From NCBI RefSeq assembly GCF_000150275.1, contig NW_002060946.1, positions 5,719,143 to 5,783,142 of the forward strand: a stretch of 64,000 nt of DNA. Direction: 5' to 3'. The DNA comes from Trichoplax adhaerens (lineage: Eukaryota > Placozoa > Uniplacotomia > Trichoplacea > Trichoplacidae). A program made the position numbers and the translations under genes. Under the pieces are notes generated by a model. That model had not been told where the DNA came from. It was given only the letters and a program-made list of their open reading frames with translations, and did no database searches. This document shows, in pieces, positions 39,789-49,800 of the stretch; position 1 is the first letter of the stretch, and every line of letters starts with the position of its first letter.

Positions 39789-40079
39789 CGTTCAATTTGG
39801 TTATTGTAGCTAGAAATTCATTCAAATCCAATCGATCAAGATTGCCTAAAGCAAGGAATAGCAGCAATGCCGGACAGCAAATGGGCTCCAACGGGTTCCA
39901 GTACGGTACCAGTTGGGACTGAAGAGTGACAAATGATGCAAAAGTGACGCAAACCCGACACTCGTGGCTATACACGCTTCATACGCCTACTGTGTCACTG
40001 TCGCTTTAGGCTTGACGTGGTGCAATGGTGGGTAGGTCAGTGAAAGGAGAGCGTACCGCGCCGGCGCAGTATCGATGGC

Positions 40080-40375
40080 ATGACGGCCAATGGGCCACGA
40101 CGATCCTCGCGTGTTGCTTCTTTTACTGCGACATCAATTTTGCTCGGTGTAGAACTTCATGGCTCGCATTCACCGTATCGTGTTCTTTACTGTACTGTAG
40201 AAGGAAATACAACATGGCGATTGAAGTATCGATGGATAGATGACATGATGGTCAATGGACAACGACGATCATCGCGTCTTGCTTCCTTTATTGCGACATC
40301 GATTTTGCTCGTATCGCTTGCAGTCACCGTATCGTGTTCTTGCTGTACTGTAGAAGGGAATACAACATGGCGATT
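40080..40375. repeat. two-copy tandem duplication, about 166-bp period
   Basis: Copy 1 (40080-40223) and copy 2 (40246-40375) share tga-gg-caatgg, acgacgatc-tcgcgt-ttgcttc, gcgacatc-attttgctcg, caccgtatcgtgttct, ctgtactgtagaagg and tacaacatggcgatt. Copy 2 lacks about 14 bp present in copy 1. Confidence 0.85.
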
Positions 40376-40656
40376 TAAGCGTGATATTGGACGTACACTA
40401 CATCAGTTCAGTTTTGCACTTCTGCAGGTGTCTCCCATTTCTTACTGAATTCAACAACAAAATGGCAGACATCGAGTACAAGACTGAACTGATTGAGTAG
40501 TCCAGTTTGGTGTACAGTGTAGACTGTACATGATGATATCGTTGTCCGTTGACTCAAAAGCACTTTCCATCCACCAGCATGTTGCAACAAGGGCGTCGGA
40601 GCCATGCAAAATTCATGTCACCAGCGCATCTGCCAACACCACCAACACGCCCACGT

Positions 40657-40683
40657 GTCGTACCGTATCGAATACGGTACGAC
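40657..40683. other. perfect inverted repeat, 12-bp arms, 3-bp loop
   Basis: The left arm is gtcgtaccgtat (40657-40668), the loop is cga, and the right arm is atacggtacgac (40672-40683). The arms are exact reverse complements. It lies in the divergent region between DERA and ALDH16A1. Confidence 0.85.
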
Positions 40684-41500
40684 TGATAGGCAGATTGCAC
40701 ATACAGTACTGCACGCACGGTACTGTACACGGAGTACAGAGATCAACTACACGCACACTACGTACGAAATCATGTGTTCACCGATAAACAGCATGCAAGC
40801 CAATAGAAACAGGCGGACGACTGAAGCGTGCGTCCACGTGGAAAAATACAAATAATAACCAGGTGGTCAAGATGGTCAGCGATAACCGACACCTTGTTGT
40901 GCTTAGTAATAATAAATAAAAAAACAGTTTATTTCCCATCAATTTTCCATCGGCAAGGCGAATACGCAATGCAATAGTGACCACTATGATTGATTAAGTG
41001 GACAGTCGATGAGAAAATAGTAAGCAAGAATCAATCGTCTGCTAGTCATCACGTACAGACACAGACTTGTGGTGTTTCCTCCGTCACGTCAACATGACAA
41101 TAGAGGATATTATAGGCCACGGGCGATGCTTTCCGTATCATTACAACGCTCATGCTGAGTTGGGGTAATCACCCGACATAAACCAACAGTCTACAGTATA
41201 GAAAATACTTTGCCCATGGGCTGTAGCCATGGCCCACCACCAGTCAAGGTCACGGCGGGACGTAGTAGGGCTCTACCACTGCGCATGTCTAGTGGTGTGG
41301 CCACCACAGTTCTTATTGTGTACATAGGCTCGACTCCGTCAGCAGCTTGATGCGGATCCTTCAGACGTACAGACGTCGGACTTCCAGCCTGCAACGTTGG
41401 AGGTAGAATCGCTTTGGCAAGCTTGCCATACTTCCATCGAAGTCTCCAGGTTGCAACTGGATCATCGCTCTATTTCTCTTTAATTCATTATCATTGCAGT

Positions 41501-44500
41501 ATGGCTTCTACGGCAGCTTCCGTTGTTCAAACGGTAACTTCTAAAACCGAGGAGAATAATACAACCAAAGAATCACTCAAGCCAAGTAAACCGACTGTTA
41601 GTCAAATCTTCAAGACGTTAGAGTATGGCCCTGCTCCAGAATCGCCCGATGTAGCCTACGCTTGGTTAGATGATCATCACAGATCTTTTGGTCATTTTAT
41701 TGATGGAAAATGGCTTAATCCCGAAGATCGGAAACGTTACGATTCACGATGCCCTGCTACAGGTGATATTATCCAGCTTAATATTAACCATCAAACGATG
41801 ACATTTTCAACTGGATACCCCATTATTAGTTGGAGTCTATCATAACATGTACTGCTGTAGGAATGGCACAAAAGGGTTCGGCTTGCCAAGGGATTTAGTC
41901 CATGGCGATATGCAGATATCCTGATGCTATCTTGACATGACACTGTACCTAAATATCCAAACATGACATCGCCACAGTGCTATACAAACACCATGAGGTA
42001 AATCATGCATGATACAGTTATGAATCACAACGGTAAGAGAAATTCTTATAGCTACTTGAGGCAATAATTTGCTACGAGCAAGCCGTGATCAAATTTCATC
42101 CAAGAAGCTCCAGTAGACGCAAGCAATCCATCATACAGTGGCAACCGATGACTCGACTGATTTCTCTCTAAACTAAAACGTACAGTGTACATTGAACCAA
42201 ATTGCGAAATAGACGTTTCTACTGCATAGATAATTCAAGATGCCTACATTGTCCTACACTATCGTCACTATACGAATAGACATTGTATCTCATAATTATA
42301 CTAATCGTGCCGTAGTAGACACTCTACTACAGGACGAAAAAGAAATAGTTGGCAACAATCTCTTGACTAGATTCAGGTCTTTCATCAAAGAAAGGAAAGG
42401 AAAAGTTACTTTGCACGCACAATCCATCGCATAGGATAGACTGCATACATACACTCTTATAGAAGAAATGTATCAAACTGTAGAAAGCGATTAAATTTAT
42501 AAAGGCCGTCAAATCAATCGACTGCTTTGCTTGAATTTAATTTTATTCAGTAGTCCCTGGCTATACTAGTCGATGAGTAGAGCTACCCATAGAGTTAAGT
42601 AAGTTTCTTAACTCTATGGATTAACCCTATGAATGCAGCATTTACACATCGATAGTACAGTACTGTTGCATCAATGGATGTCTACTTGAGAAACAAGCCT
42701 CGGGTGTACAGTATATGTACAGTAAACTACAGATCAATCTGTAGTTTAGTATCCAGACAACTCAGCTATTAGCAAACTTTCAATAAGTATATGTGGTCCT
42801 AGATCAATTTTTTTTTTTCGGCAATTTCCATTAATTGATACCAATAGAACTATGTGACCTTAGAGGAAGCTATTATAATGAGTAAAAGTTGAAAAGTACT
42901 ACAAATACGATGCAATCTTGGTTGATCATTTCTAGATCTGTCAATGTACAAATAATAGTCACTCGACGTTACTAATTCATGGTCAACTTACCATAATAGT
43001 TGTCATTCCATTCATTATTATCCACACTATCTTCGTTTTAATGACTGTATTCAACGAGCGCTAAATTGATTGTATTTTAGAATTAATATAATTATGTATG
43101 TTAACTTGAAATAGGAGAAAAGTTGGCATCAACTGTGCAAGGTAACCAAGAAGATGTTGAAGTAGCTGTTTCTGCTGCTCGAAAAGCGTTCGTGAAATGG
43201 AGTGCTTTACCTGCACACGTCCGGGCGCGCCATTTATACTCGGTTGCAAGGCATGTTCAAAAGCATATGAGATTGTTCGCCGTTATTGAGAGTCTCGATA
43301 ACGGTAAACCGATCAGAGAGACTCGCGATTGCGATATACCAATCGTAATTCGCCATATTTACCATCATGCTGGTTGGGCACAATTAGCAGATACCGAAAT
43401 GAGAGGATGGAAACCTGTCGGCGTTGTTGGAGCTATCACGCCATGGAATTTTCCTTTAATGTTGTTGATCTGGAAGGTATGCAATAGTGGATTGGACCAA
43501 TATACTTTCAAGTCAATGTCAACATATTTAAATTGAAGATTTGCTTTAATCTACAATTCTTCACGTATCCATAGGTTTGTCCGGCGCTAGCTATGGGAAA
43601 TACTGTGGTTTTAAAACCTGCTACCTATACTCGATTATCTGCCCTTTTATTAGCTGAAGTATGTGCTGAAGCCGGGCTACCACCAGGGGTATTTAACGTA
43701 GTAACTGGTAATGGTGCATTTGGCCACAATCTTGCAACCCATCCAGATGTAGATAAAGTTGGCTTTACTGGTTCTACAGAAGTTAGTAGATATCTTCTCG
43801 TCACAATTATCGATGAAATGATTCTCTATAAAATGAATTTTTACTTTCCACATGATCACCCATTCTATTAGCAAGAGATACTTGAAAGTGATTGCTTACT
43901 AATTGGATTAGGTAGGGAGAATTTTACGTCAAGCAACTGCTGGAAGTGGCAAGAAGATATCGTTAGAATTAGGAGGAAAATCCCCATTCGTTGTTTTCGA
44001 TTCGGCAGACCTTGATAGCGCTGTAGAAGGCGTTGTAGATGCGATATACTTTAATCAAGGCCAAGTTAGTTCTATAAATGTCCAGAAATGATAGGCATTA
44101 TCCATTGTGCAATATATTAAGCTAGAACGGTTGCTGTTATTGGTAGCTCTTGTTGTATTAAACGAAATTTCGAAATGAGTACTGATTAATTATTTTTGGT
44201 AGGTTTGTAGTGCAGGATCCAGATTAATTGTACAAGAGTCTTGTGCCGAACTTCTGATAAAGAAGATCAAGGAAAGAATGACCCACTTACGTCTGGGTGA
44301 TTCATTAGACAAGGCTATCGATATGGGGGCCATTGTGGATCCATCGCAGAGAAAAAGTGTTGACATGATGGTGCAAGAAGCCAAGGCGGATGGAGCTCAT
44401 GTAAACTAGTGCATGTATTTTGATATAGTATTATACATTAGAGTACTATACTTTCGCACACCTAGTCTTAGAAAGTGTTTTAACTGAATAGGTTTATCAA

Positions 44501-46753
44501 GCCTGTGCATGTATGCCTTCAACCGGGTGCTATTATCCTCCTACTCTTATAACCAATGTACAAACAGTTTCAAAAATTGTCCAAGAAGAAGTAAGCATTG
44601 AATTTTTTACCAAATATGATCCTTTGTCAGTGGAAGCACTTACGCTATTCATAATGAATCCTCTGTTATAGGTTTTTGGCCCTGTACTTGTTGTCCTTAC
44701 CTTTAGAACTCCAAAGGAGGCTATCGCATTATCAAACAATACTGTATTCGGCTTAGGCGCAAGTGTTTGGACGGAAAACTTGTCTTTAGCTTTAGAAGTA
44801 GCATTAAGTATCCGAGCTGGAAGCGTGTGGGTCAATGGTCACAATTTATTTGATGCCGCGGCTGGATTTGGTGGTATGCGTGAAAGTGGTTTTGGTAGAG
44901 ATGGAGGCAAAGAGGTTATTGCTAACTTTCATTATTCAATTTAGCATATTTCGTACCCTCGTTATTACTTCACCTCTACTGTACTCGCACTTTATTCAAT
45001 GTCATTTTCAGTGCAATAGAAAGTAGGCCAATATGCATGATGTGGTATTTAGTAGAATTTTGATCGATTAGCATGTTTCCAGATCAATTGGATCACCATT
45101 TCTGAAGAACAATATCCTTCAACCAAACAAACTGAATTCATTTTCGCTTTTAAATTAATTAAGCATTGTCCACTTGTATCTTGCTAGGGTCTTTACGAAT
45201 ATTCCGTGCCAGCATGGCTGACAAGGCCTCGTCCTGTGGCATTAAAAGATTTCGATGCAAAAGCTTTTGGTAAAAATGTTGCTCCAAGACCTCTAAATCC
45301 TAGCAATAGCGAAAGCCATGTTTACAATAACACAACCAAATTGAATGGGCAGGATGTACCCAGGTTATTTATCGCGGTGTTCTCTTTGTCAACCAGTGTT
45401 GCAATAGCCTCTTATTTATGTTATGGCAAACAGAAACTGTACGCAGAATTGATTTCATATTACTTCCATCTTTCTCAAAAATATTTAGCATTGACCGAAC
45501 TTGCAAAATGTACATCGGAGGTGCTCAAAAGCGACCTGATGCTCCATACGCTCGAGCAGTGGTAAACCCTGATAACAAAACAATTGGTCAAGTTGGCGAA
45601 GGAAGTCGTAAAGATATCCGTGATGCTGTTGAAGCGGCTCATAAGGCTTTCCCTGGGTATAAACTATTTTACTACTAATAAACAATTGTAATATTAGATT
45701 ACAATAATTGCAATACTTAAGTAAATAGCTTTCCAAGTTTCAATTTCTCTCTCAATTAATACACCGCTGTATCTATTTCAGATGGGGAAAACGAGCTGCT
45801 CATAATCGTGCCCAAATTGTATACTTTGTTGCTGAAAATCTGGAATTGCGACGTGAAGAAGTTGCTTCACGCATGTCAGAAATGACGGGAAAGAGTTTAG
45901 AAGATTCAAAGTTAGAAGTGGATTTGTCCATTCAACGATTATTCTACTGGGGAGCATATGCTGATAAATATGGTGGAACTGTGCAGGTAAAAATTTTAGA
46001 TATTATTTTTACTTTATCTTTCTGCTAGGTTGTCAATTTATTTCTTGATTTTGTTTCCTGAAATATATTTTCATTAAATGCAATTTGATAATCATAACTA
46101 TTAGGAAACCAATCTCTATGGAGCAACTGTTAAGGTACATGAACCCGTTGGTGTTATTGGTATTGCTTGTCCCGATAATTGGCCTCTTCTTGGATTTGTA
46201 TCATTATTTGCACCGGCAGTTATTCGCGGTAACACCATAGTCATAGTTCCAAGTGAAAAATATCCATTGAGTGCAGTAGATTTGTATCAGGTAAAGAAAA
46301 GATTTGCTCAATTCTTCTGATCTGTAATTAAATTCGTGCAATGTAAAAGTACGTATGTGCTTCATTTTTGGTACAATTCACCTGTCATTGAATGTATGAT
46401 ATAATTTTATACGTTGTAAAGTCTTATTTCATTCCTGATCTGGGTCATACTAGGTTTTTGATACATCTGACTTGCCTGGTGGCGTTGTTAACATTGTCAC
46501 TGGCAGCCGAGATCATTTAACCAAGTACTTGGTAGATCATCAAGATGTAGAAGCATTTTGGTATTTTGGATCAAATGAAGGAAGCAGATATGTCGAGCAC
46601 GCTTCTGCTGTGAATATTAAACGTACTTGGGTAAATTACGGCTTTGAGCGGGATTGGGCAGACCCAGCACAAGGACAAGGAGAAGAATTTTTATATCACG
46701 CTGTTGAATGTAAAAATATTTGGATGCCCATGGGCGAAATTTTTGCTAACTAG
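41501..46753 (+). CDS. ALDH16A1: ALDH16A1-type double-domain aldehyde dehydrogenase, 12 exons, 852 aa
   Basis: Exons: 41501-41762, 43115-43476, 43575-43781, 43912-44064, 44203-44400, 44492-44590, 44672-44914, 45188-45363, 45489-45656, 45782-45986, 46105-46290, 46454-46753. All introns are GT-AG and the frame is continuous. The first ALDH domain (about 60-520) has TPWNFPLML (Asn199), LELGGKSPF (Glu296, general base) and FNQGQVCSAGSR (Cys330, nucleophile), with the 34-residue Glu-Cys spacing of ALDH2. The second domain (about 570-850), typical of ALDH16, has [36 protein letters not shown] and the [20 protein letters not shown] signature near the end, but no nucleophilic Cys. Mammalian ALDH16A1 lacks the first-domain Cys, so this one is probably enzymatically active, oxidising aldehydes with NAD(P). 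An in-frame upstream ATG at 41414 would add 29 residues. The human sequence was compared from memory. Confidence 0.93.
42587..42619. other. perfect inverted repeat, 13-bp arms, 7-bp loop
   Basis: The left arm ccatagagttaag (42587-42599) and right arm cttaactctatgg (42607-42619) are exact reverse complements around taagttt. It lies inside ALDH16A1 intron 1. Confidence 0.88.
42723..42748. other. perfect inverted repeat, 12-bp arms, 2-bp loop
   Basis: The left arm taaactacagat (42723-42734) and right arm atctgtagttta (42737-42748) are exact reverse complements around ca. It lies inside ALDH16A1 intron 1, about 100 bp after the other hairpin, with gtgtacagtatatgtacag just upstream. Confidence 0.88.
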
Positions 46754-46880
46754 ATTTGGATATTAGTAAATTCAGTTGTTAAAACTGTTCGTTTCAATGG
46801 ACTGCATCTTCGAACATTTACATCGGTTGAAATAGAAGCACTCTAGGTCTTGTTCGTCAAATTTCTGTCTGCAATTGATT

Positions 46881-46886
46881 AATAAA
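46881..46886 (+). terminator. candidate polyadenylation signal of ALDH16A1
   Basis: AATAAA lies about 130 bp after the ALDH16A1 stop codon. In AT-rich DNA this hexamer occurs often by chance, so the call rests on its position only. Confidence 0.35.
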
Positions 46887-49800
46887 TTAAGAAAGTAGTA
46901 ATCTTAAAATTATTAATTGTTATTGGGTCAGCTTATACCGCATTAAAGATGCTGCTGGGGCATTTTCAGAGCTACCCTTCGGATACATTTTGATTCGATA
47001 AAGCTATACACTGAGATAGTTTACAATGCGGTCACAAAAGTTAATATTTCTATGGTGAAATCGTATCAATATCCGTAATCCTATGCAAAACAGGCTATGT
47101 TATCACAGTTTTAGTTACGATTACAATAAAAAATTCAATTTTGAAATCAGCTGACTTTACTATTATTTACATTGTTAGACGAAATTGTTATGCCATTCGC
47201 ATAGTCAACGAAATTTTTAGCAATATATACTTGCCATTGCCCAAGTATCGATTTGGTTATTAATGGAATGAATCGATTAGCATACCAGATTAAATTTGGA
47301 AATAGGATAAATTTTATCATATACGTGGTATGTAATAAATAGTGTTATTTAAATCAGATATAGACTACGATCATGAAATTAGCCATCCAATGATTCCCAA
47401 TGTTCAGCTATGATAAAGAGAAATTTTAAGTTTATTGTAGTTCTCAGATACTTAGCTCGATATTATTCTCCACAATCAGCAAAACTAGACAGAATTAATC
47501 TAGTGGCACTACCTACTGAGCTCATTTGGTAGGAGTAATAAATCACCCCAACTCAGAAGCTTTCACAGAAATTTTAACGATAAATTTACACTTCAGCTCC
47601 TAACTAATATAGCACTATTTACTGACATACGTATCTGATAGCTAATTCTAGATAGTCAATTTATAACATATTCATTCACGGAATCATTTATAGCGTAAGG
47701 CAAAAGCTACTAGCAGTTAAAATTACAATCACTACTGCAATCAATTCATCTTAATCATATAGCGTATTTGAATTGAAGCAAACTTTAAACTCATCAAATT
47801 TAGTAATCTACTATTCTTGGTATTTTGTGCAGTAGTAATGCGAAAATAGGATTACTCTTGTTAAGATCGCTAGCCCTAAAGAGAATCATAAAAAAATGCC
47901 ATTCGTCATCGACAATTAGCTTTTCTTATTTATATCCTTGTTATATGGAAATATATTATCTACTATACTACGGTAAGAAAATTCATTTCTTTTTAAAAGT
48001 ATCTACGTCTTTAGAACGATTATGAATAGGAAAATAATAAAAGAAAAATGACTGGAAGTGCCCGTTTGTTAAAGGGAGTTTTACAGGAAAATAATTTAAT
48101 TTAACGCATCACAAAAATTATTAAACTAGATTCTGCTAATGTCCACTCTTAGAACGAAGTTTAATGCCAGTAAAAATATATTTTTAAAGCCAGTTAGAAT
48201 ACTGACAACAATAGCATGTATAAAACGTAGGCTATCAAGAAAGAAGGGATTGATTTGGAGGCAGTAAGGCTATCTCTAGATAACCCGCTGTAATCGGATA
48301 AAAACTAGATGTTATTCTTTATTGTGGCGTGCAAGCATCGACAATTATAAAGGACAGGAAAAGAATATCAGAAGTGTAAAAATACAGCGCATAAATAAAT
48401 TAATCACAATTAATTGAGATTTAAATAGTAGAGTATATCTATGTCTACACACGCTATGCTATACTAAAGATAGAAATCTTGCTCCTAAAATTTTAGGCTC
48501 AACACTTGGTTATAATTGAAAGTCCGACAAGAAAGATCTATTACACAATCTACTCAATCACGCAATTTATTTATTTGGATATTTTCTCACGTTGGTATTT
48601 AAAGAATCACAGCAATAACGTGTATGTAGAATAACTTAATGGATAAATTATATAGTATATAGTTAATTTAAATTTGATCCTGCAATTGAAAAAGATTACG
48701 TTCCAAGAATAACAGCAGTAAAATAATAAAGCGTATGACAATTCGTACGGAAATTTTCCATTCCTAGCTGTAGGAAATATTGATAAATAGCTTTCTTTAC
48801 GATAAAGATATGTATGTAGATAGTAACTTTTTGTACTAGTCTACATTGTAGATATTATCGAATGAAGGACTGCATTCAGTAAAAGCATCCATTGATTAGT
48901 TTACACAGATGATTTTAGCTGCTAAACTAATTAATTGATAAATATGAATATTAATTGTATAAAAACTTCTAACCTTAGGTCTTGTCTATGATATAACAAT
49001 CAGCCTTTCTAGCAATGATAATAATATTAACTAACTTAATTACTTCTTACCATTGTTAAATATTTCCTAGAAATCCAAAGTTTCATGCAACCTAAGGAAG
49101 TGGATACAAAATTAATCCATTATGTTAACTATATTACCTATTTATCTGCAATTAAAATGATACAAAGGCTTAGAAGAAGGACATTAATCAATATCTAAAT
49201 CTCTTACGAAAAGCTTTAAATTGCTGAAACTTAATCTTTTGATTGGATGTAATCATCTTACATTAACAGATTATGGCTATCAATATCTAGGTTTCATTCA
49301 TTACAGTTAATGAACTTTTAAAAATATCTTAATGGTCTTCTTTAACAATTTATTCATGAATTATGCTAAGCCATTCCCAAAATGTCAAACTTTTATAACA
49401 CCTAAGTATCTCTATTTAGCTTTGATATGAAAATATCAATTTCAATAGTCGTACATTGAAGTAATAATGTTAGTGTAATACTACACAGTGTACCATTGAT
49501 AAATTACTATTGCCCTTACGTTTTAATTTCGGGAGAGCCAAATATAGCCATTCCAAAGTATAGTATCTATATACATGATATGAAGTAAATAATACCTAAT
49601 ATTAAATGATTTTATAGTAAAGTAATTATTTTTTCGGGTAGACTATCCTATAGATGTATACTTCCTGACGGTAATTACGCGGAAAAAAGTGCTATTTTGC
49701 TAAGATCAACATCAAACATGACATGACCTAATTCAGTTATTGCCTCTTAGAATGCAGTATACATCAATTAGAGGCGTTAAAAATAATAATTATAGAACTA

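Larger units (their letters stand above)
35699..39925. repeat. right copy of the duplicated block containing DERA
   Basis: This is the partner of 31538-35648. It starts immediately after the N gap inside the tandem array and includes the second DERA gene. Homology with the left copy ends at about 39925 only because the left copy runs into the gap there (ccagtggactgaagag against ccagttgggactgaagag). The tandem-array portion is 35699-36610. Confidence 0.95.
39789..41500. promoter_or_regulatory. GC-richer divergent intergenic region between DERA and ALDH16A1
   Basis: From about 39950 to 41400 the base composition shifts to near 50% GC by eye, far above the rest of the window. The stretch must contain the DERA 5' region and the ALDH16A1 5' region. 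It holds a tandem duplication (40080-40375), a perfect hairpin (40657-40683) and many copies of TACTGTAC/GTACAGT-like strings (near 40189, 40345, 40510, 40525, 40695 and 40720). Overlapping short frames on both strands (60-120 codons) are not conserved in style and look like by-products of the higher GC. No TATA box or initiator can be assigned with confidence. Confidence 0.5.
41763..43114 (+). other. intron 1 of ALDH16A1 with several hairpins
   Basis: This 1352-bp intron is by far the longest of the gene; the others are about 80-275 bp. The donor is ACAG|GTGATA and the acceptor aaatag|GAGAAA. Joining them gives TGEKLAST, matching the TGENLAS of the human protein. It contains two perfect hairpins (42587-42619 and 42723-42748), GTACAGT-like strings as in the upstream region, and a poly-T tract near 42811. 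Confidence 0.85.

Noticed and set aside
40025-40855. Several overlapping 65-122 codon frames on both strands
   Set aside because: They lie in a GC-richer region with a tandem duplication and hairpin. No frame keeps a consistent protein across the two duplicate copies.
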